In this document: piece by piece, positions 6,920 through 14,834 of the stretch | Numbering within the stretch: position 1 is the stretch's first letter | How the letters are laid out: the number at the start of each line of letters is the position of its first letter | Origin: JAAYLN01 sp964592855 | GTDB lineage: Bacteria > Verrucomicrobiota > Kiritimatiellia > RFP12 > JAAYLN01 | NCBI GenBank assembly: GCA_964592855.1 | Contig: CAZQKI010000081.1 | Location: forward strand, 1-18,937 | Direction of reading: 5' to 3' | DNA length: 18,937 nucleotides | Translations under genes and position numbers: made by a program | The notes under the pieces: model-generated | The model's database searches: none | Told to the model about the DNA's origin: nothing | The model's input: only the letters and a program-made list of their open reading frames with translations

Positions 6920-8202
6920 GCACGAACTACCACCTCGAAACGCTGGCGCTGCACGCCGGTCAGACCCCCGATCCCACCACGCTGGCACGCGCCGTGCCGG
7001 TCTACCGGACCACGGCGTTCAATTTCCGGAACGCCAAGCATGGCGCCGACCTCTTCGCCTTGCGCGAGACCGGCAACATCTACGCCCGGCTGATGAACCC
7101 GACCAACGATGTGCTGGAGCAGCGCCTCGCGCAGCTGGACGGCGGCGCGGCGGCGCTGACGCTCGCCAGCGGGACGGCCGCGATCTACTTCGCCATCACC
7201 AACATTCTGCGGAACGGTGACGAGCTGGTCTCCGCCTCCAACCTCTATGGCGGCACCTACACGCAGTTCGACGCCATCCTCCCGCAGGGCGGCATCCAGG
7301 TGATCTTCACACCCGTGAATGACTTCGCCGCCGTCGAGGCCGCGATCACCGCGAAGACGCGCGCCATCTTCATCGAGACCGTCGGCAACCCCACCCTCGA
7401 CATCGCCGACATCGAGCAGTACGCCAAGGTCGCGCATGCCCACCGGCTGCCGCTCATCGTGGACGCCACCTTCACCCCCCCGACGCTGCTGCGCCCGATT
7501 GCCTTCGGCGCCGACATCGTCATCCACTCCCTCTCGAAATGGATCGGCGGACATGGCGTCGGCATCGGCGGCGTGGTCATCGACGCCGGCAAGTTCGACT
7601 GGACCGACCCGAAGTTCGCCCTCTTCAACGAACCCGACCGCGGCTACCACGGACTCCGCTTCGCCCACGACCTCGGACCGATGAACCCGCTGGCCTTCAT
7701 CCTGCGACTGCGGACGGTCGGCCTCCGCAACCAGGGCGCGACGCTGGCGCCCGATGCCGCCTGGCAGTTCATCCAGGGCGTCGAGACGCTGCCCCTCCGT
7801 ATGGAGCGCCATTCCGCCAACGGAAAGCGTGTCGCGGAATTTCTCCTCAACCACCCGAAGGTGGCCTGGGTGCGCTACCCGGGGCTCCCCGGCGACCCGA
7901 GCCATCGCCTCGCGAAGAAGTACCTGCCCGACGGCGCGGGCGGCATGGTCGTGTTCGGCGCCAAGGGCGGCAAGGCGGCGGGCACCAAGATTGTCGACAC
8001 CATCAAGCTCTTCAGCCACCTGGCCAATGTCGGCGACGCCAAGAGCCTGATCATCCACCCCGCCAGCACGACGCATTCGCAGCTGAGCGAGGAGGATCAA
8101 AAGGCCTGCGGCGTCACGCCGGAACTGGTGCGCCTCTCCATCGGACTCGAGCACATCGACGACATCATCGGCGCCTTGTCCGACGCGCTCGACGGCATCT
8201 AG
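6916..8202 (+). CDS. metY: O-acetylhomoserine sulfhydrylase (aminocarboxypropyltransferase)
   Basis: This 428-residue enzyme of the Cys/Met-metabolism PLP family condenses O-acetylhomoserine with sulfide to give homocysteine, a direct route to methionine. The N-terminal LETLALHAGQTPDP, YARLMNPTNDVLEQR (56-70), ASGTAAI (84-90), the PLP aspartate in LIVDATF (D183) and the catalytic lysine K208 in SLSKWIGGHG are all visible. The length of about 425-430 is typical for MetY and longer than cystathionine gamma-synthase (about 380-400). It is the second gene of the cysK operon, so sulfide assimilation into both amino acids is co-ordinated. The residue after D183 is Ala in place of the common Asn (VDNTF), a variant within the family. 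Confidence 0.92.
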   Translation: MSTNYHLETLALHAGQTPDPTTLARAVPVYRTTAFNFRNAKHGADLFALRETGNIYARLMNPTNDVLEQRLAQLDGGAAALTLASGTAAIYFAITNILRNGDELVSASNLYGGTYTQFDAILPQGGIQVIFTPVNDFAAVEAAITAKTRAIFIETVGNPTLDIADIEQYAKVAHAHRLPLIVDATFTPPTLLRPIAFGADIVIHSLSKWIGGHGVGIGGVVIDAGKFDWTDPKFALFNEPDRGYHGLRFAHDLGPMNPLAFILRLRTVGLRNQGATLAPDAAWQFIQGVETLPLRMERHSANGKRVAEFLLNHPKVAWVRYPGLPGDPSHRLAKKYLPDGAGGMVVFGAKGGKAAGTKIVDTIKLFSHLANVGDAKSLIIHPASTTHSQLSEEDQKACGVTPELVRLSIGLEHIDDIIGALSDALDGI

Positions 8203-8212
8203 CCGGCGCGGC

Positions 8213-9187
8213 TCACCCGGCGGCGGATACGGCCATGCCGATGCCGGTTGCGCCGTAGCCGTTGCCGCAGTAGAAGAGCCGCAGACGCCCCGGCTCCTGG
8301 ATCAAGCACGGGTACTCGACCATCTGCGCTTCCCACGCGGAGGCGGCATCGGGGGTCAGGACCAGGTTGCTGTCGCCGGGGCCGCGCTCCCAGACATAAC
8401 CGTCGTCGCTGACGGCTTCCGACATGGAGTAGTAGCCCCAGCGCGTCCCGATGCCGCAGTAGATCATGCGGTAACGGGCTCCCTCCCGGATGACAAAGGG
8501 CGCGGCCACGGCAATGTCCTCGTTGCCCACATCCCGCCGGCGACTCATGATCAGGCGATGATCGGTCCAGACGATGCCATCATCGCTGTGGCAGACCGCG
8601 CAGTGTTTCTCCTGATCGATCCGGACATCCTTGTTCTTGGTGCCCGTGGCCAGCGTGTAGTACATCCGGTAGCGGATGCGGCCGTCGGCGCGGCGGTCCT
8701 CCAGAATCGTGCCGCCGCCCGCCACGCCGCGGTTGGCCGGAAATTCCCGCGTCTGGTCGCCGGTGACGACCGGCTTTTCGGAGTGCCGTTTGAAATGCAC
8801 GCCATCGTCGCTGATGGCAAGGCCGATCCCCGGAAAGGACTGCAGCCCCAGGTCGGTGCCCTCGTGTCCGCTGTAGTACATATGCCAGCGGTCGCCGAAG
8901 CGGTGGACGCAGGGGAGCACGCACCAGCGCGCGTCGAAGGCGCCGGGGGCGCCGAGGTCGAGAATCGGCCCCTGCCGCACGAATGCCGTGGGGCGGTCGA
9001 CGTCGGCTATGGCCAGACAGATCCGCTGCCGGCCCTGGTCATCGCCCCCCGAGTAGTAGAGACGGTAGTGGCTGCCGACCCGCAGCACGAACGGATTCAT
9101 GCAGCGGGTGCTCTCGTGCGGCGAGCCCGGAAGCGGCGGCAGCACCGGATTGGCGGCATCACGTATCCAGATGAATTTGTTGGTCAT
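8213..9187 (-). CDS. Five-bladed beta-propeller glycosidase-like protein
   Basis: The 324-residue protein has five spaced blade motifs ending in aromatic-rich strands: YRLYYSGGDD (41-50), WHMYYSGHEG (101-110), YRMYYTLATG (173-182), YRMIYCGIG (239-247) and LRLFYCGNGYG (302-312). After these come segments of the type LAISDDGVHF or AVSDDGYVW. This is the pattern of GH43/GH32/GH68/GH130-like propeller glycosidases and related putative sugar-active proteins. The acidic residues in EDIAVAAPFV (223-232) and MVEYPCL (289-295) are candidate catalytic or binding residues. No signal peptide is seen, so it is probably cytoplasmic. The start (ATG at 9187) has no strong ribosome binding site; codons further upstream do not continue the domain. 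It is convergent with metY (10-nt gap) and stands alone; its substrate is unknown. Confidence 0.78.
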   Translation of the reverse strand: MTNKFIWIRDAANPVLPPLPGSPHESTRCMNPFVLRVGSHYRLYYSGGDDQGRQRICLAIADVDRPTAFVRQGPILDLGAPGAFDARWCVLPCVHRFGDRWHMYYSGHEGTDLGLQSFPGIGLAISDDGVHFKRHSEKPVVTGDQTREFPANRGVAGGGTILEDRRADGRIRYRMYYTLATGTKNKDVRIDQEKHCAVCHSDDGIVWTDHRLIMSRRRDVGNEDIAVAAPFVIREGARYRMIYCGIGTRWGYYSMSEAVSDDGYVWERGPGDSNLVLTPDAASAWEAQMVEYPCLIQEPGRLRLFYCGNGYGATGIGMAVSAAG

Positions 9188-9319
9188 AATAAATAGACGT
9201 TGCCCATTGAATTGAAACCCCCGCCTCAAGCGCCCGACGCGGCCCTGCGGAGATACCATGCCGCAGAATAGCAGGAGCCCTTTCCCTTTGGAAGTCGAAA
9301 CACCACGACCAACTTGCGC

Positions 9320-9349
9320 TTGTTTCCCCCGCGGCGCATCTGCTACGAT
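9320..9349 (+). promoter_or_regulatory. Candidate promoter, possibly leaderless transcript
   Basis: TTGTTT (9320-9325) and TACGAT (9344-9349) are 18 nt apart. Start of transcription about 7 nt on would coincide with the lipoprotein ATG at 9356, which has no Shine-Dalgarno sequence. Weak matches, so tentative. Confidence 0.25.
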
Positions 9350-9355
9350 GCACCC

Positions 9356-9739
9356 ATGAAACGCCTCCGTATGATCCTGCTCGCACTGGCCCTGGGTTCC
9401 ATTGGCGCCTGCCGCCAGTCGGACATGCGGACGGTGGTCATCAGGCTTCCCCAGGTGACCAATGCGGCGTGCGAAAACCGCGTGCGCGGCGCCCTGCAGA
9501 AGCTCAAGGGAATCGACATGAAGGCCCTCGCGTTCGACCGCGAGGCCGGCACGCTCACCCTGCGCTACGAGTCGATGATCATCGCGCACAAGAACATCGA
9601 GCACGCCATCATCGCCGTGGGCTTCGATGCGAACGAACTGACGGCCGACGCCGCCGCGCGCGCGACGCTCCCGCCGGAGTGCGGTGGCATCGCCGCGGCC
9701 ACCAACGCCGCCGCTGCAGCAGCGTTGCCCCTGCCATGA
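9356..9739 (+). CDS. Lipoprotein with degenerate heavy-metal-associated (HMA) domain
   Basis: The 127-residue protein has a lipoprotein signal peptide, MKRLRMILLALALGSIGAC, with lipobox IGAC and lipidated Cys19. Residues about 24-95 follow the HMA beta-alpha-beta-beta-alpha-beta plan: MRTVVIRLPQ, VTNAACENRVRGALQKLKG, KALAFDREAGTLTLRY, HKNIEHAIIAVGFDANEL. The GFDA ending is typical of HMA helices. The metal site MTCxxC is changed to VTNAAC, so the first Cys is Asn36 and only Cys39 remains, and normal two-Cys copper or zinc chelation is not possible. The tail is Ala-rich. The start at 9356 was chosen for the signal peptide. Its stop overlaps the start of the downstream xer gene by 4 nt. Role unknown; a periplasmic or outer-membrane anchored ligand-binding protein is an inference. 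Confidence 0.7.
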   Translation: MKRLRMILLALALGSIGACRQSDMRTVVIRLPQVTNAACENRVRGALQKLKGIDMKALAFDREAGTLTLRYESMIIAHKNIEHAIIAVGFDANELTADAAARATLPPECGGIAAATNAAAAAALPLP

Positions 9740-10623
9740 ACGGCGAGGTCGACCAGTTCCTCGACCACCTGATCTACGCGCGCGGCCTCTCCGCCAACAC
9801 GCGCCTGGCTTACGCCGACGACCTGGGGACCTTTTCCTCCTTTCTGGCCAAACTGGGTATCGCCGCCGCGAAAGCCGTCGAACGGCGTCACATCGTCGAC
9901 TTCCTGGCCGCCGAGAAGACGCGGGGGCTCTCCGTGACCACCCTGGCGCGGCGGCTCGTGACGATCAAGGTCTTCTTCGGCTGGCTGCAGACGGAAGGCC
10001 TCCTTTCCGAGAATGTCGCCCAGGCCTTGAGCGCCCCGCGACTGTGGCGGAATCTCCCCGACACCCTCTCCCCCGATGAGGTGGCCCGGCTCATCGCGGC
10101 GGCCGATGGCGAGGATGCCCTGTCGCGCCGCGACCGCGCCATGCTGGAACTCCTCTACGCCTGCGGCCTGCGGGTTTCGGAACTCACATCCCTCCGTCTC
10201 GAGGACATTCATCTGGACGAGGGCTTCGTCCGCTGCACGGGCAAGGGCAACCGCCAGCGGGTCATCCCCGTCGGTCGTACCGCCATCGAAGCGATCCGCA
10301 ACTACCTGGCCGAGTCCCGGCCCCGCCTCAGCCGCGACCGGGGCGACGAACACCTTTTTCTGTCGCGCCTCGGCCGGGGACTTTCACGTCAGACGCTTTG
10401 GCGCAGCGTGGAGCACTACGCCCTGGCCGCCGCTGTGCGGGGCCATGTCCACCCCCACATGCTGCGCCACTGCTTTGCCAGCCATCTGCTGGCGAACGGG
10501 GCGCAGTTGCGCGCCATTCAGGAGATGCTGGGACACGTCGACATCGCCACGACGCAGATCTACACCCACGTCGATGCCAGCAGGCTGCTCGCGGTACATC
10601 GTCAATTCCATCCCCGCGCCTAG
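9736..10623 (+). CDS. xerD: Tyrosine recombinase XerC/XerD
   Basis: This 295-residue enzyme has the size and plan of the chromosome-dimer-resolving Xer recombinases. An N-terminal SAM-like core-binding domain covers about 4-90 (VDQFLDHLIYARGLSANTRLAY) and a catalytic domain about 105-290. All active-site residues are visible: R146 (ACGLRVSEL), K170 (GKGNRQR), H241 and R244 (HPHMLRH), H267 (LGHVDI) and the nucleophile Y276 (TQIYTHV). It acts on dif with a partner recombinase and FtsK. XerD fits slightly better than XerC (the tail VDASRLLAVHRQFHPRA resembles XerD), but the choice is not certain. Translation is coupled to the lipoprotein through an ATGA overlap. Confidence 0.88.
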   Translation: MNGEVDQFLDHLIYARGLSANTRLAYADDLGTFSSFLAKLGIAAAKAVERRHIVDFLAAEKTRGLSVTTLARRLVTIKVFFGWLQTEGLLSENVAQALSAPRLWRNLPDTLSPDEVARLIAAADGEDALSRRDRAMLELLYACGLRVSELTSLRLEDIHLDEGFVRCTGKGNRQRVIPVGRTAIEAIRNYLAESRPRLSRDRGDEHLFLSRLGRGLSRQTLWRSVEHYALAAAVRGHVHPHMLRHCFASHLLANGAQLRAIQEMLGHVDIATTQIYTHVDASRLLAVHRQFHPRA

Positions 10624-10629
10624 CAGCCG

Positions 10630-11856
10630 TCAGTTGATGACGTCGAGATCGGCGCGGGCGCGCGATAGCGCTTCGTCCATCGAGATGATCTGGTCGCCGC
10701 GGGGTTGGCTCTGGGCCAGGTAGGGCTCGCTGCGGTACGTGCGCAAGTCGTTGAGTTCGCGCAGCAGACCGCCCAGGGATTCCGCGGCGGCGAGCGAGAT
10801 GTCCAGCAGCTCCCGGCGCTGCGCCTGGTCGTCGTCATCCAGGCGCTGCAGCAGTTCGATGCAGTTCAACAGCACGGTCGAGGGCTGCCCCAGATGATGG
10901 CAGACGCTCCCGATGCTCTCCATCATGACACGGTTCCGCTCGATGTTGCGCTCGGCATCGGCGGCGCGGATGTGGTCGGTCATGTCGTTGAAGGAGAGCA
11001 CCGCGCCGATCAGGTCGCCGTCGCTGTTGCTGTTGCCCACGGCGTCGCACTCGACCATCAGGCGGATGCCGTCTTCCAGAACGCATTCAGTCCGGCCATG
11101 CCAGGGATGACCGTCGAGAATCGCCTTCAGCAAGGCCTGGGGAACCTCGGGGTCGGCCAGAAAGTGCGAGATGTTGAGGCCCTTGACCGAGGGTCGCCCC
11201 AGCAGTTTGTGCAGAGCGGGGTTGGCGAAGATCAGCATGCCGTCCATGTTGATCACGGCGATGCCGGCGTGCGTCGTGCAAAAGGCGACATCGACCATCT
11301 GGAGCCGATCCTCGGCCTCTTTGCGCCAGGTGATGTCGTGCATGAAGAAGCAGAGGTGCTTAACGGAGTCCATGACGCTGAGATGCACGGCGACTTCCGC
11401 CGGGAAGAACTCGCCCGAACTCCGCTTGCACCAGGCATGGATACGGACAAAACGCTCCGTGTCGAGCGTCGTCTCGAGTCTTTCCAGAAGTGCGGCATCC
11501 ACACCCGAAATGATGTCGAGCATGTTGCGCCCGATGATCGGCTCGTACTTGCCAACGAGATACTCGGATGCCCGTATATTCCCGGAGAGAATTTCGCCCT
11601 GCAGGTCGGTGATGAGGGTGGCGTCGTAGGCATTTTGATAGAGGTGACCCAGCATCTCCGGCGTGAGCGTCAGTTCATTCTTGTCCGCCGGCACGGTGCG
11701 GGAGACGGCCGACACGGGCGGCGCTGATTCCCCCGCATTGGGAAGAATGTCCAGCCGCATCGTCTTCGAATGCGCCCGCTTATCATCCAACTTGACCTGC
11801 GAAACCAAGTCGCCATCAGCGCTCGCACCAACTTGCGTTCCTTTTTTATCAGCCAT
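10630..11856 (-). CDS. Double-PAS protein with histidine-kinase H-box but no ATPase domain
   Basis: The 408-residue protein has an unstructured N-terminus (1-65), a PAS domain at about 68-178 (YQNAYDATLITDLQGEIL to DITWRKEAEDR), and a second at about 186-298 (THAGIAVINMDGMLIFANPA to SFNDMTDHIRAAD). A helical segment from 299 to 372 carries CHHLGQP at 319-325. This matches the HisKA phosphoacceptor box (HExxxP), H320 being the equivalent of the phosphorylated histidine. The chain ends at 408 without the N, G1 or G2 boxes of a HATPase domain. No signal peptide or membrane helix is seen. It may be a phosphotransfer or dimerisation partner for a kinase elsewhere. It is convergent with xer (6-nt gap), and no response regulator is adjacent. 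Confidence 0.75.
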   Translation of the reverse strand: MADKKGTQVGASADGDLVSQVKLDDKRAHSKTMRLDILPNAGESAPPVSAVSRTVPADKNELTLTPEMLGHLYQNAYDATLITDLQGEILSGNIRASEYLVGKYEPIIGRNMLDIISGVDAALLERLETTLDTERFVRIHAWCKRSSGEFFPAEVAVHLSVMDSVKHLCFFMHDITWRKEAEDRLQMVDVAFCTTHAGIAVINMDGMLIFANPALHKLLGRPSVKGLNISHFLADPEVPQALLKAILDGHPWHGRTECVLEDGIRLMVECDAVGNSNSDGDLIGAVLSFNDMTDHIRAADAERNIERNRVMMESIGSVCHHLGQPSTVLLNCIELLQRLDDDDQAQRRELLDISLAAAESLGGLLRELNDLRTYRSEPYLAQSQPRGDQIISMDEALSRARADLDVIN

Positions 11857-11950
11857 AGAGAGCCGTGCCTAGCTGCTCCGCAAACCTGGGAAAAAACCTC
11901 ACTGTTCACCCTGTCCGGAAAGATCCTGGGCTTTTTGCGAAATGATCTCG

Positions 11951-11979
11951 ATTGTACCAGATTGGTTGTAGCATGTTTG
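11951..11979 (-). promoter_or_regulatory. Candidate promoter of the PAS-domain gene
   Basis: On the minus strand a good -10 box TACAAT (11951-11956) is preceded, 17 nt away, by CAAACA (11974-11979; half of the consensus). It sits in AT-rich DNA about 95 nt upstream of the gene start at 11856. The remaining part of the interval 11857-12060 holds a run of nine A at about 11999-12007 and no gene. Confidence 0.3.
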
Positions 11980-12060
11980 ATGCCGTATGCAAATATTCAA
12001 AAAAAAACCGCCTTTATAACGAAAATCGCCCCCCTGCGTTCGTAGATATGAGAATGCGGC

Positions 12061-12693
12061 TTAGCATCCGCAGCGTGCCAGGAATGGATTCTCGCGGCGC
12101 TCCGTCTCCACGGTGGTTTGCGGCCCATGACCGGGAACAACCGTCAACTCGCCCGGAAGCGCGGCCAACCGCTTGAGTGATCGGGCCAGCTTCGAACCGT
12201 TGCCGCCCGGAAGGTCTGTCCGACCCACCGATCCCGCGAAAAGGGTATCCCCCGTGAACAGGACGCCCGCACCGGCAAAATAGAGACAGATGCACCCCGG
12301 GGAGTGGCCCGGCGTGTGGAGCACCTCGGCCTGGAAGTCCCCCGATTCCAACCGGTCGCCCTCTGTCACGCTGGTCAGGGACGACGGCCTTTGCGGCACG
12401 ACGTTGTACGGCGGAAAGCGGTTCTGTGGTCCGAACGCCCAGGCCGCGTCGTCGGCATGCATGGCCACGGGGGTTCCGGGAAAGGCCGCGAGCAACGCGT
12501 CCAGGGCCGCAATGTGGTCGATGTGCCCGTGCGTCAGGACGATCCGCTCCAGGCTCAGCTTGCGCCTGCGCAACTCGCCCAGAATGGCCGCGCCATCCTC
12601 GCCGGGGTCGATGACCCAGGCGCCGGCCCCTTGCCCCCAGACAACCGCGCAGTTGACCTCAAACGACCCAACCGTGATCAGCGTATATTCCAT
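12061..12693 (-). CDS. MBL-fold metallo-hydrolase (glyoxalase II-like)
   Basis: The 210-residue protein is a short metallo-beta-lactamase-fold hydrolase. Zinc ligands are all present: THGHIDH (H55, H57, D59, H60), H130 in TPGHSPG, D149 in FTGDTLF and H189 in VPGHG. FAGSVGRTDLPGG is typical of the GloB-like/YcbL subgroup, which act on thioesters such as S-lactoylglutathione or have unknown substrates. It is shorter than true GloB (about 250) because the C-terminal substrate domain is absent, as in YcbL. It follows panD by 7 nt, its ribosome binding site overlapping the panD stop codon, so it is the last gene of the plsY-gpsA-panD operon. Confidence 0.88.
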   Translation of the reverse strand: MEYTLITVGSFEVNCAVVWGQGAGAWVIDPGEDGAAILGELRRRKLSLERIVLTHGHIDHIAALDALLAAFPGTPVAMHADDAAWAFGPQNRFPPYNVVPQRPSSLTSVTEGDRLESGDFQAEVLHTPGHSPGCICLYFAGAGVLFTGDTLFAGSVGRTDLPGGNGSKLARSLKRLAALPGELTVVPGHGPQTTVETERRENPFLARCGC

Positions 12694-12697
12694 TTCA

Positions 12698-12702
12698 CTC
12701 CT
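12698..12702 (-). promoter_or_regulatory. Ribosome binding site of MBL gene overlapping panD stop
   Basis: On the minus strand TAGGAGTGAAATG combines the panD stop (TAG), the AGGAG sequence and, after a 6-nt spacer, the MBL start codon. The overlap implies coupled translation. Confidence 0.8.
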
Positions 12703-13030
12703 AATCGAAGTGGACGACCGTCGGCTTGTGCGCTGCAGCCTCCTCGTCGGTCAGATGGCACCAGGTCATCACGATCAGGCGGTCGCCCACTTTTCCCTTG
12801 TGCGCCGCCGCGCCGTTCAGGCACACCTCGCCGCACCCCGCCTTGCCCACGATCGCATAGGTCTCCAGCCGCTCACCGTTTTCGAGGTTCGCGACCAGGA
12901 TCTTTTCGAGATTGCGGATCCCCGCCTTTTTCAGAACCGTTTCGTCGATGAGCAGACTCCCCTCGTAGTCCAGATCGACCCGCGTCACGCGGATCCGGTG
13001 CAGCTTTGATTTCAGATAGGTTGACAACAT
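12701..13030 (-). CDS. panD: Aspartate 1-decarboxylase, pyruvoyl-dependent
   Basis: The 109-residue protein aligns with bacterial PanD without gaps at its N-terminus. K9 and, above all, the self-cleavage site G24-S25 in DLDYEGSLLID are at the standard positions; S25 becomes the pyruvoyl cofactor. R54 and Y58 (GERLETYAIV) and the conserved NGAAAHKGKVGDRLIVM are present. The enzyme makes beta-alanine from aspartate for pantothenate and CoA. It is shorter than the E. coli enzyme (126) at the C-terminus, as in many phyla. The start has GGGAG about 10 nt upstream. No panB or panC is nearby; it lies 52 nt after gpsA in the same direction. Confidence 0.93.
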   Translation of the reverse strand: MLSTYLKSKLHRIRVTRVDLDYEGSLLIDETVLKKAGIRNLEKILVANLENGERLETYAIVGKAGCGEVCLNGAAAHKGKVGDRLIVMTWCHLTDEEAAAHKPTVVHFD

Positions 13031-13053
13031 GTTTCTCTTCTCCCTTTGTTAAA

Positions 13054-13098
13054 GTTCAGCGTAAAAGTTTCGCGTTCAGCCTTCATCCTTCAGCCTTG
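13054..13098. repeat. Word-like repeat at the gpsA/panD junction
   Basis: GTTCAGC occurs at 13054-13060 and 13074-13080. It is followed by CTTCATCCTTCAGCCTT, so TTCAGC is present three times within about 45 bp. On the minus strand the repeat GGCTGAAGG runs through the gpsA stop codon and supplies its last codons (KAEG). Confidence 0.6.
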
Positions 13099-14072
13099 CT
13101 CTCCCGCCCCATGAGCGTGTCAACTGCATCGCGCGGCGAGAGCCCCTCGTCGCAAAACTGATGCACGACGGTCGAGATCGGCATCTCGACACCCTTCTCT
13201 TCGGCGATGGCATGGATGATGTGGGAATTCCAGACTCCCTCGGCCACCATCTGCATGCCGCTCAGGATGTCGGCGATCTGTTCGCCGCGCCCCAACCGCT
13301 CGCCCACGGCGTGGTTGCGGCTGTGCCGGCTGCAGCAGGTGACGATCAGGTCACCCATGCCGCTCAGCCCCGCAAAAGTCTCCGGCCGGGCCCCGAGCGC
13401 GCAGCCCAGCCGCGTCATCTCGGCCAGCCCGCGCGTGATGAGCGCGGCACGCGTATTGTCGCCGAACCCCAGACCGTCACTCACGCCGACCGCGATCGCG
13501 ATCACATTCTTGATGGCGCCGCCTAGCTCGACCCCCAGCGGATCAGGACAGGTGTAGACGCGGAAGCGGGGCCCCGTGAAGAGCTGCTGCACGAAACCGG
13601 CGCACCCGGCGTCCGCGCAGGCGGCCACGACGGCGGTCGGCAATTCCCGCGCAACCTCTTCCGCGTGGCTGGGCCCCGACAGCACCACGACGTCCCGCAC
13701 GCCCAGAATGCTCCTGGCCAGCGTGCTCATGCTGCAGTGCGTCGTTTCGCAGAGCCCCTTGGTGACGCTCACAACGGGGAGATCAGCCTGGATCAGGCCC
13801 TGGAAACGCCGGCAAACATCGCCATAGAATTTCGAGGGCGAAGCCAGCACCACCACCTCGGCGTCCGCCATGGCCGCCGCCGGATCGGCGACCCAGCGGA
13901 GGCTTTCCGGCAGCGCAACCCCCTTCAGAAACGTTTCGTTGAAGCCCGTCGCGCGGATCTCCGCCAAATGCGCCTCAAAAGGTCCCCAGACGGTGACGGC
14001 ATGGCCGTAGCCGTCCAGCAGCTTCGCCAGCGCCGTGCCCCACCCGCCGTCGCCGATGACCGTGATCCTCAT
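13083..14072 (-). CDS. gpsA: Glycerol-3-phosphate dehydrogenase [NAD(P)+]
   Basis: The 329-residue enzyme reduces dihydroxyacetone phosphate to sn-glycerol 3-phosphate, the backbone for phospholipids. The N-terminal Rossmann loop is GDGGWGTALA (8-16 region; GAGSWG in most relatives). SVTKGL (102-107), LSGPSHAEEV (131-140), the catalytic lysine in GGAIKNVIAIA (K188), GDNTRAALITRGLAEM (205-220) and GLSGMGDLIVTC (235-246) are all standard. Its ATG overlaps the plsY stop by 4 nt, so the two enzymes that make and use glycerol 3-phosphate are translationally coupled. The last residues KAEG are encoded by a repeat that continues into the intergenic spacer. Confidence 0.95.
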   Translation of the reverse strand: MRITVIGDGGWGTALAKLLDGYGHAVTVWGPFEAHLAEIRATGFNETFLKGVALPESLRWVADPAAAMADAEVVVLASPSKFYGDVCRRFQGLIQADLPVVSVTKGLCETTHCSMSTLARSILGVRDVVVLSGPSHAEEVARELPTAVVAACADAGCAGFVQQLFTGPRFRVYTCPDPLGVELGGAIKNVIAIAVGVSDGLGFGDNTRAALITRGLAEMTRLGCALGARPETFAGLSGMGDLIVTCCSRHSRNHAVGERLGRGEQIADILSGMQMVAEGVWNSHIIHAIAEEKGVEMPISTVVHQFCDEGLSPRDAVDTLMGRESKAEG

Positions 14073-14740
14073 GGCCGCGCCCGGCCTTCCGGCTTCCTGC
14101 CGCGCGTGAAGGAGAAGCGCGACTCGGTGCCGGCGCGGAGACGCTGGATGTTCGCGCGGTGGCGCACAATGATGAGCAGGGCCAGCAAGGTCAGAACGGC
14201 GGGAAGCACCGAGCCTGCATCCGGCCGGAACGGCTCAAACCAGATGGCGACCCCCAGAACGACCGCCGCGGCGATCGAAGCCAGCGAAACATATCGCCCT
14301 GCCACGAAGGTGACGATCCACCCCGCCAGCGCGATACCCACCGCCTGGGGCGCCAATCCGAGCAGCATCCCCGCCGAGGTCGCCACCCCCTTCCCCCCCT
14401 TGAAACGGAGATAGACCGGCCAGGTGTGTCCGACGACCGCGCAGACGCCCCCGGCCAGCCGCAGTTCTGCTGTGGGCACCGCCCCTTCGGCCCCCATCAG
14501 TTGGACCATCAGCGAGGGAATCACGGTGGCGCCGCACCACCCCTTCCCCAGGTCCAGGATGAAGGTGGCGATGCCCCAGGGCTTGCCGATGGATCGGAAG
14601 ACATTCGTCGCGCCGATGTTGCGGCTGCCGACCGTCCGGATGTCGACGCCGCGCATGCGGCCGACGAGATAGCCGAAGGGGATGGCGCCGACGAGATAGG
14701 CCGTCACGCCGGTCAGAATCAGGATGAGTGTGCTGTTCAT
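14069..14740 (-). CDS. plsY: Glycerol-3-phosphate acyltransferase PlsY
   Basis: This 223-residue inner-membrane enzyme transfers an acyl group from acyl-phosphate to glycerol 3-phosphate. The family's three cytoplasmic motifs are visible: GSRNIGATNVFR (38-49), FKGGKGVATSAG (113-124) and RHRANIQRLRAGTE (193-206). Five or so hydrophobic segments alternate with them, starting MNSTLILILTGVTAYLVGAIPFGY. The ATG at 14740 was chosen because it starts directly at the first helix; a longer in-frame ATG at 14794 adds 18 basic residues without family support. It is the first gene of the leftward operon, and divergent from tRNA-Pro. Confidence 0.93.
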   Translation of the reverse strand: MNSTLILILTGVTAYLVGAIPFGYLVGRMRGVDIRTVGSRNIGATNVFRSIGKPWGIATFILDLGKGWCGATVIPSLMVQLMGAEGAVPTAELRLAGGVCAVVGHTWPVYLRFKGGKGVATSAGMLLGLAPQAVGIALAGWIVTFVAGRYVSLASIAAAVVLGVAIWFEPFRPDAGSVLPAVLTLLALLIIVRHRANIQRLRAGTESRFSFTRGRKPEGRARP

Positions 14741-14834
14741 GGTTTTCGGCTTGCGAACGAAGCCTTGCGGCCTCCGCCCTGAGCGCTGGAACATGATACC
14801 AAAGTCCCGCGCTTTCCGAAAGTGCGATCTAGGC

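Noticed and set aside
6886..8154. Long minus-strand open frame opposite metY
   Set aside because: Low-complexity Gly/Val/Arg/Asp translation with no motif; metY on the other strand has all family residues.
11999..12060. Run of A (T on the minus strand) downstream of the MBL gene as terminator
   Set aside because: The T-run on the minus strand is not preceded by a convincing stem; only a 3-bp hairpin is seen close to it.
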